Shown: positions 15,614 to 24,850 of the stretch, piece after piece
Position numbering within the stretch: position 1 is the first letter of the stretch
Layout: the number at the start of each line of letters is the position of its first letter
NCBI GenBank assembly: GCA_964628835.1
Contig: CAZVME010000002.1
Span: 45,853 to 109,852, forward strand
Length of the DNA stretch: 64,000 bases
Source: JAAGZL01 sp964628835
GTDB taxonomy: Bacteria > Pseudomonadota > Gammaproteobacteria > Chromatiales > Chromatiaceae
Reading direction: 5' to 3'
Program-made: the position numbers and the translations under genes
The notes under the pieces: generated by a model
Told to the model about the DNA's origin: nothing
The model's input: only the letters and a program-made list of their open reading frames with translations
The model's database searches: none

Positions 15614-16807
15614 ATGTACAATGCCAGCCCGTTACTATACAAACATATACATACTGATCGCTTTATCAACAGTATTTCGATATCAAGTGGGCAAGATGAT
15701 CTGTTACTCGCGGCGCGGAAAAAGATTCGACAAACGATCCGGGCAGCATTCGCTGAAGCGAGAGCGTATCTCAAGGGCGTAGCGGGAATTCAAGAGCGAG
15801 ATATTGAATGGATTTCTAATATCAAACCAAAATTTATGACCCAAGGATCTTATGCATATAAAACAATCAACTCACCGTGCTATCCATCACAAGAAATTGA
15901 TCTTGATGATGGGGTCTATCTACCTATGTCTATCATGCGATCTGCGCCAGAAGCGAATAAGGACTGGTTTTTTACGATCATCGACGGTGCACTGAAAAAA
16001 CTGGCTCGCCAGGAAGGGTGGGTGTTTACAGATGAAAAAGATACTTGTTCCAGACTCATTATCCCCAATCGTCAAGCACATATTGATATCCCTCTATATG
16101 CTGTTCCAGATCAACGTCATGAGAATATGACCGAAGCGCTTGCGGCATTGAAGGTAGAAAATCGCCAACTCAGTGAAATTATCTACCGAGGGGGTATAAA
16201 ATCAGCTCTCCCCTATTTGCTGAATGAAGATGAAGTATACCTTGCTACACGTTCTAACGGATGGCAGCAGTCTGACCCTCTGCTAATTGCAAATTGGTTT
16301 AGGCGACAAATGGATATAAGGGGGCAAGAAAGCGGAAAACGCTTACGTCGGATTTGCCGCTTTCTTAAATCCTGGAGAGATTTTGTCTGGGAGAATGGTG
16401 GCCCCTCATCCTTAACATTGATGATTTGTGCAGCAGAAGCCTATCCAGAAGATGATCGTGGACGTGATGACTATGCATTGGTTGAAGTAGCCAAGGCTCT
16501 GCCACAGCAGCTTCGAGGTGGCGTAAAAAACCCTGCGACAACTAAAGAAGAGATAGTCTACCCTCGTGGTGACATGAATACGGAAGAGATTGCCACTGCA
16601 GCATCCAATTTGGTTGCCGCACTGGAATCCGCGTTAAGTGGTGCCGTAGACAAGGGGCGAGTGATACAATCGTTTGTGGGACAGTTCGGCGACCGAATTC
16701 CGCGAAAACCAGAATGTATCGAAGAGGTAGGAAGTGCCGAGATTGTTCGAGCAACACCAGCAGTAACCGTGAAACCGGATCCGATACCCAATGCAAGATC
16801 AGGGTAA
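15614..16807 (+). CDS. CD-NTase (DncV-like cyclic dinucleotide synthase) of CBASS
   Basis: 397 aa from the ATG at 15614 (AAGGA upstream). The nucleotidyltransferase centre is intact: MTQGSY with Gly78-Ser79, metal-binding DLD within EIDLDDG at 94-100 (Asp96, Asp98) and Asp158 in AHIDIPLYA. The motif set resembles DncV (clade A), which makes 3',3'-cGAMP, the usual partner of CapV. The product here is inferred. The protein ends in Gly (NARSG), as required for conjugation of the CD-NTase C-terminus to targets by Cap2. The next gene starts 3 bases after the stop. Confidence 0.9.
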   Translation: MYNASPLLYKHIHTDRFINSISISSGQDDLLLAARKKIRQTIRAAFAEARAYLKGVAGIQERDIEWISNIKPKFMTQGSYAYKTINSPCYPSQEIDLDDGVYLPMSIMRSAPEANKDWFFTIIDGALKKLARQEGWVFTDEKDTCSRLIIPNRQAHIDIPLYAVPDQRHENMTEALAALKVENRQLSEIIYRGGIKSALPYLLNEDEVYLATRSNGWQQSDPLLIANWFRRQMDIRGQESGKRLRRICRFLKSWRDFVWENGGPSSLTLMICAAEAYPEDDRGRDDYALVEVAKALPQQLRGGVKNPATTKEEIVYPRGDMNTEEIATAASNLVAALESALSGAVDKGRVIQSFVGQFGDRIPRKPECIEEVGSAEIVRATPAVTVKPDPIPNARSG

Positions 16808-16810
16808 ACG

Positions 16811-18493
16811 GTGCTCACGTCGGACTTAGTAGTGCACGATGTACATCGATGGTTGCTCAGTCAGGGATTCGTACATGTCACGGAGGAAACCCGGTGCTAT
16901 GCATATGACGGTTCTATTCAGTGCAACCATATTGAAGTACCGATTCGACTTTCATTTCTAGATCTGGTTTTTCAAGAGCTTCCTGACATCCACCTTCGGG
17001 AGCCACGGCCAGAGAAGCTATGCCACCCACTACCTCACGTAGATCATCAAGGGAAGCTTTGTTACCTTGATATGGAAAGCTACCGTCTAGATCCCTATCA
17101 ACCTACAAAAACCATTGTGACCCTGTTAGAGCAGGCGCGCCGGGTACTTATCGATAGTCTGTCTGGTGCGAATAGTGATGATGTTGGGTACGAGTTCCGC
17201 TCATATTGGGATGCCAGTGATTGTGGCGTGGTGCTATCCAATCATCAGTCTGGCCATTCCATCAAATACAATCGACTCGAATATCAAAGTCCAACGGGAA
17301 GAATCCACAAACAATTAGTGATAGGCACTGACGAGGAGATTGAGGCTTACAGAAAATGGCGTAACGGAAAATTAATGGTATTAGAGAATCGCAACGCTTT
17401 GTGGATTAATATTAACACCACAGCGCTTTTACCAGAGAAGGGGCCGTGGCCGCCACAGAATTTTCGCGCTTTTCATGAATGGTTAAAATCTGTTGCTCCT
17501 GCCGCTGATCAGAGTCTCCAGAAAGGATTAGGGACAAAAGTAGGTGCACAATCACCCTTGCTGGTTGTGCTTAATACCCGAGGAGGTTTTGTCAGCATCG
17601 AGGTGGCATTGCCAGAGAGCCTCTCCACGCTGACAAGGCACCCAAGTCGCTTTCGCAAACAGTTGTTGATGGATAAAGGGAGATTTGGGACGAAATTTAT
17701 TCGAGGCTTTCTTGACGATTTCAGTCCAAAATTCTTAACAACACGAAATCTCTCGGGCTCAGGACTATCAGGAAAGCGTATTGTCTTGGTGGGTTTAGGA
17801 ACGATTGGAGGTTATCTATCTCGGCTGCTGGTTCAAACTGGTGCTGGACAAGGTTCTGGTCAATTGGTCCTGTATGACGAACAGATTCTATCAACCGGTA
17901 ATATCGGGCGTCATTATCTTGATGGATCGTACCTTTATGAGAATAAGGCAGAAGCTTGCCGACATAAGTTGTCGGAAGAATATCCAACAGCTCAAATACT
18001 GACTCGAAAAAAACATTTTGAGCATATCAATGATATGCGCCAGGTAGACTTCATTATTGATGCCACCGGGCGAGAGCCGTTTTCACTTTCCTTGAATTCT
18101 CAGGCAATACAGCGCCATCATGCCAATCTGCCTTGCCCCCCAATCCTGTATGTTTGGATAGATGGCAATGGATACTGTGGAAGGACACTCTATTATGATG
18201 GCTCAGGTGGTTGCTACCGCTGTCTTCAAGATTTATCTGGAAAAGACAGATTCGAACCCCTCAAGTCAATGAAAGACCTTGTGCCCATGAGCAATCGATG
18301 TGGCGAGTCGTATATTCCTTATCCGCCAAGTGCTTCGGTCCAAACCGCTGGAATGGGATTGGAAGCAGTATTAGATTGGGCAAATGGTGTTCCAGGGGCT
18401 TTTTTTAGAAGCCGCCGCTTTCACAAAAAAGCACGTAAACACAAGGATCATAGGCTTACACCACAAAAAGGATGTCCAGCTTGCCAGAGTTGA
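16811..18493 (+). CDS. cap2: Cap2, E1/E2-like ligase of type II CBASS
   Basis: 560 aa from a GTG start. The N-terminal E2-like domain carries the probable catalytic Cys84 (GKLCYLD). The C-terminal ThiF/E1 domain has the nucleotide loop GLGTIGG at 328-334, the adenylation region LYDEQ near 354-358 and a probable catalytic Cys497 in SNRCGES. Paired cysteines 468/471 (GGCYRC) and 555/558 (CPAC) should bind zinc. Cap2 links the CD-NTase C-terminal glycine to cellular targets and so primes cGAMP synthesis. Length and order match type II-A CBASS. It overlaps Cap3 by 22 bases. Confidence 0.9.
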   Translation: MLTSDLVVHDVHRWLLSQGFVHVTEETRCYAYDGSIQCNHIEVPIRLSFLDLVFQELPDIHLREPRPEKLCHPLPHVDHQGKLCYLDMESYRLDPYQPTKTIVTLLEQARRVLIDSLSGANSDDVGYEFRSYWDASDCGVVLSNHQSGHSIKYNRLEYQSPTGRIHKQLVIGTDEEIEAYRKWRNGKLMVLENRNALWININTTALLPEKGPWPPQNFRAFHEWLKSVAPAADQSLQKGLGTKVGAQSPLLVVLNTRGGFVSIEVALPESLSTLTRHPSRFRKQLLMDKGRFGTKFIRGFLDDFSPKFLTTRNLSGSGLSGKRIVLVGLGTIGGYLSRLLVQTGAGQGSGQLVLYDEQILSTGNIGRHYLDGSYLYENKAEACRHKLSEEYPTAQILTRKKHFEHINDMRQVDFIIDATGREPFSLSLNSQAIQRHHANLPCPPILYVWIDGNGYCGRTLYYDGSGGCYRCLQDLSGKDRFEPLKSMKDLVPMSNRCGESYIPYPPSASVQTAGMGLEAVLDWANGVPGAFFRSRRFHKKARKHKDHRLTPQKGCPACQS

Positions 18494-18927
18494 TATACCG
18501 CCATAAAACGCGACTTATCTTAATAGAGGAAGAGGTTGTTACTACCCTAAGCAGCTGGCGTCAAATTGGGAGGCAGCCGGAAGCAGGAGGGATTCTTGTC
18601 GGTTATCGTCGAACACCCCATATACATGTTACTGCCTGTACAACACCTTTTCCGAAGGATAAGAGATCTAGGTTTGAATTCTTGCGGCGTGACCCAAAGC
18701 ATATATTGGTTGCCCGCAGATACTGGCAGGAAAGTAATGGAAAAGCCTATTATTTAGGGGACTGGCACACGCATCCTGTGAGTATACCAATGCCATCATT
18801 GCTTGATCGAAAAGAATGGCGAAGGTTGATGGAAACCTCATTAGGACCAGAGCTGCTTTTTGTTATCGTTGGGAAAACACAATGGCATGTTCAATTGAAA
18901 AACATGCCAGTCAAAAAATCTGGATAG
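18472..18927 (+). CDS. cap3: Cap3, JAB/JAMM isopeptidase of type II CBASS
   Basis: 151 aa. The JAMM zinc-protease residues are all visible: Glu37 (PEAGGILVG), His99 and His101 in GDWHTHP, and Asp112 after exactly ten residues. Cap3 cuts CD-NTase-target conjugates made by Cap2, counterbalancing priming. It starts within the end of cap2, so the two are co-translated. A good rho-independent terminator follows 9 bases after the stop, closing the operon. Confidence 0.9.
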   Translation: MSSLPELIYRHKTRLILIEEEVVTTLSSWRQIGRQPEAGGILVGYRRTPHIHVTACTTPFPKDKRSRFEFLRRDPKHILVARRYWQESNGKAYYLGDWHTHPVSIPMPSLLDRKEWRRLMETSLGPELLFVIVGKTQWHVQLKNMPVKKSG

Positions 18928-18936
18928 TCCGCAAAC

Positions 18937-18958
18937 GGGATTCAACGGAATCCCTTTT
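18937..18958 (+). terminator. Rho-independent terminator of the CBASS operon
   Basis: A perfect 7-bp stem GGGATTC / GAATCCC with an AACG tetraloop is followed by TTTT. It lies directly after cap3, separating CBASS transcription from the following conjugation gene, which then needs its own promoter. Confidence 0.75.
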
Positions 18959-19074
18959 CCTCTGGCTGGTTGCTCTTGACCTGTCACCATTCAACTCAGT
19001 TCATTGAAACCACTACCGCTTTTGACTTGATTTTCCGTATCAAGACTTAATAGCCCTAGGCAATATCCTCGGCT

Positions 19075-19542
19075 ATGAACTTCTCCCAATTCATAGTACC
19101 AGCGTTCGCAGTCTTATTTGGCATAGGCACAGTGCATGCTGATCCATCGCACCAGGAAATGTTGTTTGTGGAGGTCTTTGCCACAACGGACTGGAAGTTC
19201 CATTGGGAACCTGTAGCTGGCACCAAAGAAGCACATCAGAACATCGATCTTCAAATCTATGAACTGGATGGTATTCAGCGATCTGAGGCACAAATATCCA
19301 GCAACCTTCCTACAGATCAAAAACAGTCAAAACAGATAGCCCTGCAACGAATCCAGCAGTTGGATGAGTCGGCGACGTCGGCCATTCAGAATGCGGCTGT
19401 CGGTCTGGCAAAGGCCATGCAATACGGAATCGATCGCTATCCCGCCATCGTGTTTGGCGGTGAGGTAGTGGCCTACGGCCTGACTGATCTAAGTGCCGCG
19501 GCCGATCATTACCAGACATGGCAGGCGGAAAATCGGCAATGA
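19075..19542 (+). CDS. TIGR03757-family ICE protein (DUF1525)
   Basis: 155 aa with a signal peptide (cleavage near TVHA-DPS, residue 22). A thioredoxin-like C-terminal half contains RYPAIVFGGEVVAYGLTDL near residues 122-140, diagnostic of TIGR03757. It is a periplasmic mating-apparatus protein, often compared with TrbC/TraW. It resumes the conjugation gene order interrupted by CBASS. Its stop overlaps the next start in an ATGA arrangement. Confidence 0.85.
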   Translation: MNFSQFIVPAFAVLFGIGTVHADPSHQEMLFVEVFATTDWKFHWEPVAGTKEAHQNIDLQIYELDGIQRSEAQISSNLPTDQKQSKQIALQRIQQLDESATSAIQNAAVGLAKAMQYGIDRYPAIVFGGEVVAYGLTDLSAAADHYQTWQAENRQ

Positions 19543-20561
19543 AATCGACACGGTACCTGTCTCTTCTGCTCGCAGCTGTGCTCCTTTTTCCTGTGGCTGG
19601 AAATACAGGCACCATCACAACACCTGTCATTGTCACCAAAACCACGGCTGCAGCACTTTCCTGTATGCACTGGATGCCCATCGGAATGTGTTTCTGGCTG
19701 CGCTGTTCCTGGAGCGGTTGCAGCGTCAGGACCTCGATCAAGGTCGGCCACTACAATCCGGATCTGGTCGTCAGTGCCTACAACGAATTGGGCGGCAATC
19801 CATGGGTCGAGATCCGATCAACCTTGGGTCTTGCACAGAAAGCAGCTGCCACGGGGCTGCTGGGCTCTTTGTTGCCGGTCCCGCTCGACAGTGCGGGTAA
19901 CCGCACTGAAGGTTCCTCGGAACGTGACCATAAGAACTTGGTGTATCGCGAAACCGATGCTATCGGTCATCCGCTGAGTTCACTCTCTGGCCTTGTGGCC
20001 GGGGTAGGGCTGTTGTGTCCATCTCAGACCACGTCTTTCTTCCCCTATTTCCAGTCAGGACTCGATGCGCTGTCCTGGCGGCAGGAGGTGCCGGAGATCT
20101 TCTATCCGGCAAGTTTTATCCCCGGTCTGCGCGAGCTGGGGTCCTGGCCCCTACAAACCTGGGGTGGGGTCTATCCGCGGACCGGTTGGACCACACAAGC
20201 CGAAGAACCCAAGGCCGCGGCTATCAATGCCCAGCGCGCCGGTGACATCGTCACGCGTACCGGTCAGCCGCACGTCTATGTTCCAGTGACCGGATCCTCC
20301 GGTTTTGGGAAAGTCTGGCCGCCGGGCCCATTGGTGGAGAAAGACCGAAGAACCGGGACCTGGCAGATGTTGATCCCGCGACCTGAATCGAGCTGCAACG
20401 TCTTCGGCACGAATGATCTCGCCAGCCTCACCGGGTGGGGTGGTGGCCGCGTTGATAGCGCGGGTGATTACGTCTGGAATCTGTGGCGGCCCTACAAGTG
20501 CTGTCGGCGTCGTGGGCAGTGGTTTCTGTTTTCTATCGACTGGATGGCCTATCCCCCATGA
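19539..20561 (+). CDS. TIGR03756-family ICE protein (TraU-like)
   Basis: 340 aa from the ATG at 19539, which overlaps the upstream TGA. A signal peptide spans residues 1-24. A cysteine-rich N-terminal part follows (CMHWMPIGMCFWLRC then SWSGC), typical of TraU proteins needed for DNA transfer and mating-pair stabilisation. The body continues with the TraU-type GGNPWVEI motif near 83-90. The ATGA overlap with the next gene is retained. Confidence 0.85.
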   Translation: MKSTRYLSLLLAAVLLFPVAGNTGTITTPVIVTKTTAAALSCMHWMPIGMCFWLRCSWSGCSVRTSIKVGHYNPDLVVSAYNELGGNPWVEIRSTLGLAQKAAATGLLGSLLPVPLDSAGNRTEGSSERDHKNLVYRETDAIGHPLSSLSGLVAGVGLLCPSQTTSFFPYFQSGLDALSWRQEVPEIFYPASFIPGLRELGSWPLQTWGGVYPRTGWTTQAEEPKAAAINAQRAGDIVTRTGQPHVYVPVTGSSGFGKVWPPGPLVEKDRRTGTWQMLIPRPESSCNVFGTNDLASLTGWGGGRVDSAGDYVWNLWRPYKCCRRRGQWFLFSIDWMAYPP

Positions 20562-21919
20562 ATAAACGATCTCCATACACTTTCCCCAACCTGCGGATTA
20601 TCGCTTGGCTGTTGATCGGGTTACTTGGATTGAATAGTGCCCATGCCGTCACAAAAGGGCCAACGGAAGACAGCCTCTGGTATTACGAAATTGGGGGCGC
20701 AGAGCCGGTGTCGGTACCGGCTAATCCGTCCGTTGTCTCGGTGACTCTGGGTGGTTCCGCACAACTGGGGATGGGATACAGCTGTGGAAAGTTCGATCCG
20801 GTCGCTGCCGTGACCAATACCCTGAACAATATCGGCACCGGCGTTGACAACATGATGAACGCCATGACGGCCGCAGCCAGCGCCGCCATTGCCTCGCTTC
20901 CGGCGCTGATTCTGCAGCGTGCCAATCCCGGTCTCTACGACATGTTTCAGAATGCCCTGCTGCAGGCCGAGGAGACCATGCAGTTGGCCACCAAGTCCTG
21001 CGAGCAAATGGAGGCCGAGATCGCGCAGGGCAAGAACCCCTACGCCGACCTCATCACGCTTTCCAAAGGCAATGACTGGAAGGTACAGATGGGGATTGGT
21101 GGCAATGATGCCGTCACGGCAAAGGATGCCGTCGAATCATCGAACGGTGACAGTGGTATTCCCTGGGTCGGTGGCCAAGCGGGGGGAACAGGTCAGCCCG
21201 TCCTGGAGTTCACCGGTGACATCGTCAAGGCAGGGTACAACATCAATATGAACCGGCCTATCACCACGATTGGTCCCGTACCACCGGCGTCGGCAACCCG
21301 ACTGACAGAGATCTGGACTACTCCGGCGGATGCAAGGGACTGGGTCGTGGATGTGGTCGGTGAGAATATCGTGACCACCTGTGATACATGCCGCAAGGAC
21401 AGTATTCCCGGCACCGGCCTGTTGCCGAAACTGAGTCAGGAAGCGACCGCCGTCACGGTGGAAATCCAGAATCTGGTCAGTGGAGCGACACCCCTGACCC
21501 TGGCCAATCTGGACAATATCACAGCGCCAGGTGTGGCTATCACCCGACAGGTCATCGAAGCAATCCGCGAAATGCCGGCCTCCGAGCAGAGTCTGATCAT
21601 GGGCCGGCTGGTCTCGGAGATCAGTACCGCCCGTACGGTGGAAAAGGCGCTGTACGCCCGCCGCCTGCTGTTATCTGGCCGGCAGGTGCCGGAGGTCTAT
21701 GCCACCGAGGTGGCTCGCGAGCACGCAGATATATCAATCACTGAGCTGGACAAGGAGATCGAGAATCTCCTGTTCGAGACCAGGGTACGCAAGGAAGTGG
21801 TCTCCAACACGATCGCAACACTGCTCCAACGTGCTGCGGCCCGACGGCAATCCTCCCTGCAAACGCCACTGGTGCCCACAATCGATCCTCGTCCGTTGGG
21901 TAATGGTCGTGTTCCGTAG
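20558..21919 (+). CDS. TIGR03755-family ICE protein
   Basis: 453 aa from the ATG at 20558 (ATGA overlap with the TraU-like gene). A signal peptide spans residues 1-31 (cleavage near AHA-VTK). An alanine-rich helical stretch of about 40 residues follows near 80-120 (NMMNAMTAAASAAIASLPAL), then a region rich in Gly and Thr. It matches the TIGR03755 family, an exported mating-apparatus protein whose exact role is not established (position suggests TraH-like). Its 3' end overlaps the next gene by 17 bases. Confidence 0.85.
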   Translation: MNKRSPYTFPNLRIIAWLLIGLLGLNSAHAVTKGPTEDSLWYYEIGGAEPVSVPANPSVVSVTLGGSAQLGMGYSCGKFDPVAAVTNTLNNIGTGVDNMMNAMTAAASAAIASLPALILQRANPGLYDMFQNALLQAEETMQLATKSCEQMEAEIAQGKNPYADLITLSKGNDWKVQMGIGGNDAVTAKDAVESSNGDSGIPWVGGQAGGTGQPVLEFTGDIVKAGYNINMNRPITTIGPVPPASATRLTEIWTTPADARDWVVDVVGENIVTTCDTCRKDSIPGTGLLPKLSQEATAVTVEIQNLVSGATPLTLANLDNITAPGVAITRQVIEAIREMPASEQSLIMGRLVSEISTARTVEKALYARRLLLSGRQVPEVYATEVAREHADISITELDKEIENLLFETRVRKEVVSNTIATLLQRAAARRQSSLQTPLVPTIDPRPLGNGRVP

Positions 21920-22286
21920 CGGGCTTGGCTTGCGCCGGCGCTGGTTCCTCCTGCTGACACTGTTGGTGTTTGTCTTGGCGTTGGTTTTCGGTGGCATCCT
22001 TTGGTATTCGGTCGGAACGTCCTCGGTCAGCGAGATTCAGTCCCGCATCGATGCTTTGAAGCCGCTCTTTACCGGATTCCGACTGGTTCTCATTGCTTTG
22101 GTGGCCATGACCTGGCCGTTCTTGACGAGCGGTCTCCGTCGCTGGGGGCGGATCGACGAAGGTCAGCGAGACACTTTGGATAATCTACGCTGGCGTGTCA
22201 TGACCTGGCTCGTGGTGATCGAACTGGTGTTGGGACAGAACCTGCTCGGCCAGGTGCTGGCCTTGTTGCAGGGGAGTAGGGCATGA
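21903..22286 (+). CDS. ICE inner-membrane protein preceding TraG
   Basis: 127 aa from the ATG at 21903, inside the end of the preceding gene. Three hydrophobic segments lie at about residues 13-36, 58-76 and 96-118. The Arg-rich N-terminus indicates a cytoplasmic start. Genes of this size and topology regularly sit between TIGR03755 and TraG in these ICEs. Function is unknown. It ends in an ATGA overlap with TraG. Confidence 0.75.
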   Translation: MVVFRSGLGLRRRWFLLLTLLVFVLALVFGGILWYSVGTSSVSEIQSRIDALKPLFTGFRLVLIALVAMTWPFLTSGLRRWGRIDEGQRDTLDNLRWRVMTWLVVIELVLGQNLLGQVLALLQGSRA

Positions 22287-23848
22287 CCGTCGACAGCTAT
22301 CTTGAGCTTTTCACCACGCTATTCGGCTGGACCTTCTATGGCATCCTCTGGGATGTCTTGCTCGGTACGGGCATCGTGTTCCTGCCGTTCCTCGGCATCT
22401 TAATCGATAACTGGCGTGAACCCGCGGAAGGTGGTGAGTTCGGAACCGTCACGGGGCTGTCATTACGGCGCATGGAACTGGAACTTTTCATTGCACTGCT
22501 GGTGGTCGTGCTGGCCGGGCAACCGGCGGCATTGACGCCGCTCAACGCGGCTTCACTCAATTTCACCCCTCCACCGACATTGATCGATCCGACTCCACCA
22601 ACGGCGACGGTTGCTGCACCCCAAAGTACCTATGGTTCCACCGGATTTGCAGGGTCACCGGCAACGGTGAACATTCCGGTGTGGTGGTATGCCGTGTTAT
22701 CAATGACCTCCGGATTCAATCATGCGGTGGTCGAAGGCCTCCCGAGTACGGTGGATATGCGCACCTACGAGCAACAGGCAAGACTTGCCACCATTGCCGA
22801 TCCGCGCCTGCGTCAGGAAGTGAGTGACTTCTTCAGCCAGTGTTACATTCCTGCGCGGTCGAAATACCAGGCTGAGCGCCCGTCTACTGCCGGGGTCACA
22901 GCCTTGCTGACGACCTATGGGCCCGATGATCCGGACTGGATGGGATCGCAGGTGTATCGCAATACGCCAGGCTACTACGATACATTGCGTCCGACCACAC
23001 AGGTTAGCGGTTGGGCCTACAATCCAGTGCGCGATACTGAATACGACCCGGCCGCACCGCCTACCTGGGGCAAGCCCTACTGCAAACAATGGTGGGAAGA
23101 TGGCTCGATTGGCCTACGGGAAAAGCTGATTAACGAAGCCGACGCGACCTCGGCAGGCTTTTCCGGCCTCGTCGTCGCGGTGGCTCCGGCGTTGGCCAGT
23201 GAACAGCAAAACGATGCAGTTGCCAAGACCGTACTGACGAATTCACCACCGTCGTGGTCGAACAACGACCTCGTCGCTCACAATGCCGGCAGTACGGGCA
23301 TGTTGAGCACAGTAGAGAATATCGCCAAAGGTGGTTTGGCATCGGGTGGTGTGTTGGCCGCATCGGCACTGTTTTCTGTCACCATGACCGCAGTCCTTCA
23401 GGCGCTACCGATGGTCCAGGCTGTGCTGCTACTGGGTATCTACGCCTTGCTTCCCATGGTAGTCGTGCTTTCTCGCTACTCCATCTCCATGATGGTCGTC
23501 GGTGCCATGGCCATCTTTACCGTCAAATTCTGGAGTGTGCTCTGGTACCTCTCCATGTGGGTGGACCAGAACCTTATCCAGTCCATGTACCCGGATGTAA
23601 ACATCTTTCTGCAGATCTTCGCCAATCCAGGGGAGCATGATACCAAGCGCATGTTGCTGAACATGATCACGACCAGTCTCTACCTGGGACTACCTTTACT
23701 CTGGAGCGGAATGATGGCTTGGGCCGGGGTGAACATTGGGCGCTCTATTACAGCGGCTACTTCACCGTTAGCGCGACCGGCTGATGACGCGGGGAGGCAG
23801 GGGGGCGGTATAGGTAAGGCGGCAATCTCAAAGGGAATAAAGAGATAA
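22283..23848 (+). CDS. TraG N-terminal-domain conjugal transfer protein
   Basis: 521 aa polytopic inner-membrane protein. Membrane helices lie at about residues 12-40 and 68-90, with a group of four or more between 355 and 490. A large periplasmic loop between them contains four cysteines. It matches the TraG-N family, which works in mating-pair stabilisation and pilus assembly. The C-terminal tail is Gly/Lys rich and short, so the long periplasmic C-domain of F TraG is absent, as usual in these ICEs. It converges with a minus-strand gene 7 bases downstream. Confidence 0.85.
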   Translation: MTVDSYLELFTTLFGWTFYGILWDVLLGTGIVFLPFLGILIDNWREPAEGGEFGTVTGLSLRRMELELFIALLVVVLAGQPAALTPLNAASLNFTPPPTLIDPTPPTATVAAPQSTYGSTGFAGSPATVNIPVWWYAVLSMTSGFNHAVVEGLPSTVDMRTYEQQARLATIADPRLRQEVSDFFSQCYIPARSKYQAERPSTAGVTALLTTYGPDDPDWMGSQVYRNTPGYYDTLRPTTQVSGWAYNPVRDTEYDPAAPPTWGKPYCKQWWEDGSIGLREKLINEADATSAGFSGLVVAVAPALASEQQNDAVAKTVLTNSPPSWSNNDLVAHNAGSTGMLSTVENIAKGGLASGGVLAASALFSVTMTAVLQALPMVQAVLLLGIYALLPMVVVLSRYSISMMVVGAMAIFTVKFWSVLWYLSMWVDQNLIQSMYPDVNIFLQIFANPGEHDTKRMLLNMITTSLYLGLPLLWSGMMAWAGVNIGRSITAATSPLARPADDAGRQGGGIGKAAISKGIKR

Positions 23849-23855
23849 GATGGAG

Positions 23856-24077
23856 CTACATATCATCTTCGTACCAGCCGTCTGGATCCGAGCCCGAATC
23901 AGCTCGTCCGGTACGGAAATTGTGTTCGCCAAAAAGATCCGAACCGTCACCTTGAGGCCGGTCGCTGGTTTCAGAGTCATCGGCTGACGCGAGCACACCA
24001 ATGATTGTGCCCAATAAGACACCACCAGCCTTTATAAAATATAGGATCCGTTTTATAGGGCTCATCGGTTGCTCCAT
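23856..24077 (-). CDS. Small ICE protein with one membrane segment
   Basis: 73 aa. A single hydrophobic stretch lies at about residues 10-28, then a Ser/Asp-rich tail ending DSGSDPDGWYEDDM. The layout and acidic GWYxDD tail look like a conserved small protein that follows TraG in related ICEs, though I cannot name it. It faces TraG tail to tail. Confidence 0.5.
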   Translation of the reverse strand: MEQPMSPIKRILYFIKAGGVLLGTIIGVLASADDSETSDRPQGDGSDLFGEHNFRTGRADSGSDPDGWYEDDM

Positions 24078-24094
24078 GTGAATTCAGGATGTGA

Positions 24095-24142
24095 ACGATC
24101 ATCAGACATACAATTGTCCAAGTAAAGGTCATTGATGATCGT
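24095..24142. repeat. Perfect 10-bp inverted repeat ACGATCATCA
   Basis: ACGATCATCA (24095-24104) and TGATGATCGT (24133-24142) are exact reverse complements 28 bases apart, upstream of the small minus-strand gene. The same half-site occurs at 25406-25415 in front of the WYL regulator, so it may be a shared operator. Confidence 0.5.
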
Positions 24143-24208
24143 CCATATCTCTACTTCAACCCACAAGAAGTATAACCAATAGAAGGTGACCTTGGCATTT
24201 CCCGGTAT

Positions 24209-24577
24209 TCAAAGTCGCCCAATAAGTGGCAGTGACTTACTGGTTAGCGCATCCAGCGCCAGGTGGCTTAGATAGGCCGCGCCACCAATTAACAGTACTC
24301 CCTTTACGATTTTCTCGAACTCATCGTGAGGTTCCCAATGGTAGGCCTTATGCATTCCAGTGGCCAGGAAACAAAGAACCGTGATGCTATGGAAGAATTG
24401 CCGATGATTTGGATTCCTGAAAGCAGGTTCAATCATGTCCGGCAGTCTTCCTAAGAATGCGCCAATGGGTATGGCAGCGGCAGAGTGGTGCAGAACGCAC
24501 GAATTCTCTGAATTATCATTCTGGGTTATGGCAAGCGCAGCTATTACGCCTGCGATTTGATGGGTAGGTCCGTTCAT
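24209..24577 (-). CDS. YdjM-like (DUF457) membrane-bound metal-dependent hydrolase
   Basis: 122 aa. It begins MNGPTHQIAG, with the His6 typical of the family, then contains GRLPDMIEP near 44-52, an HRQFFHSI motif near 58-65 and LSHLALDAL near 101-109. These His/Asp sets are the putative metal ligands of YdjM/DUF457 proteins. Three to four hydrophobic segments place it in the membrane. Small YdjM-like proteins are common backbone genes beside TraG in this ICE type. Their substrate is unknown. Confidence 0.7.
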   Translation of the reverse strand: MNGPTHQIAGVIAALAITQNDNSENSCVLHHSAAAIPIGAFLGRLPDMIEPAFRNPNHRQFFHSITVLCFLATGMHKAYHWEPHDEFEKIVKGVLLIGGAAYLSHLALDALTSKSLPLIGRL

Positions 24578-24591
24578 TTGATTTCCTGTAA

Positions 24592-24840
24592 CTATTTCAG
24601 TTTTTTCTCAACTTGTTCAATTAAGCTGTCACAGCAACCAGAAACCTCAAATTTTAGTGAATCAAGATTTCGGCCTTTCACTTTGATCTTGGGCTTTTGA
24701 CCATGCTGTGGGCAACGCGCTGATCTGATAGCTTTGGATATCGAGTCCTGTACTGATTTAAGCATGGCAGACTCAAGTGCATTGCCCGCGTTTTGTGGGG
24801 ACACCTTTTTGCCGTTAATTTCAAAAGAAACATCTATCAT
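24592..24840 (-). CDS. Conserved-looking small protein of ICE backbone
   Basis: 82 aa from the ATG at 24840, chosen because GAGG lies about 10 bases upstream and it avoids overlap with the preceding gene. It has a beta start (MIDVSFEINGKKV), an amphipathic helix and a C-terminal half with single cysteines in SARCPQHG and VSGCCDSL. No family is recognised. It lies between two other small minus-strand genes and is probably co-transcribed with them. Confidence 0.5.
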   Translation of the reverse strand: MIDVSFEINGKKVSPQNAGNALESAMLKSVQDSISKAIRSARCPQHGQKPKIKVKGRNLDSLKFEVSGCCDSLIEQVEKKLK

Positions 24841-24850
24841 CTCGCTATCC

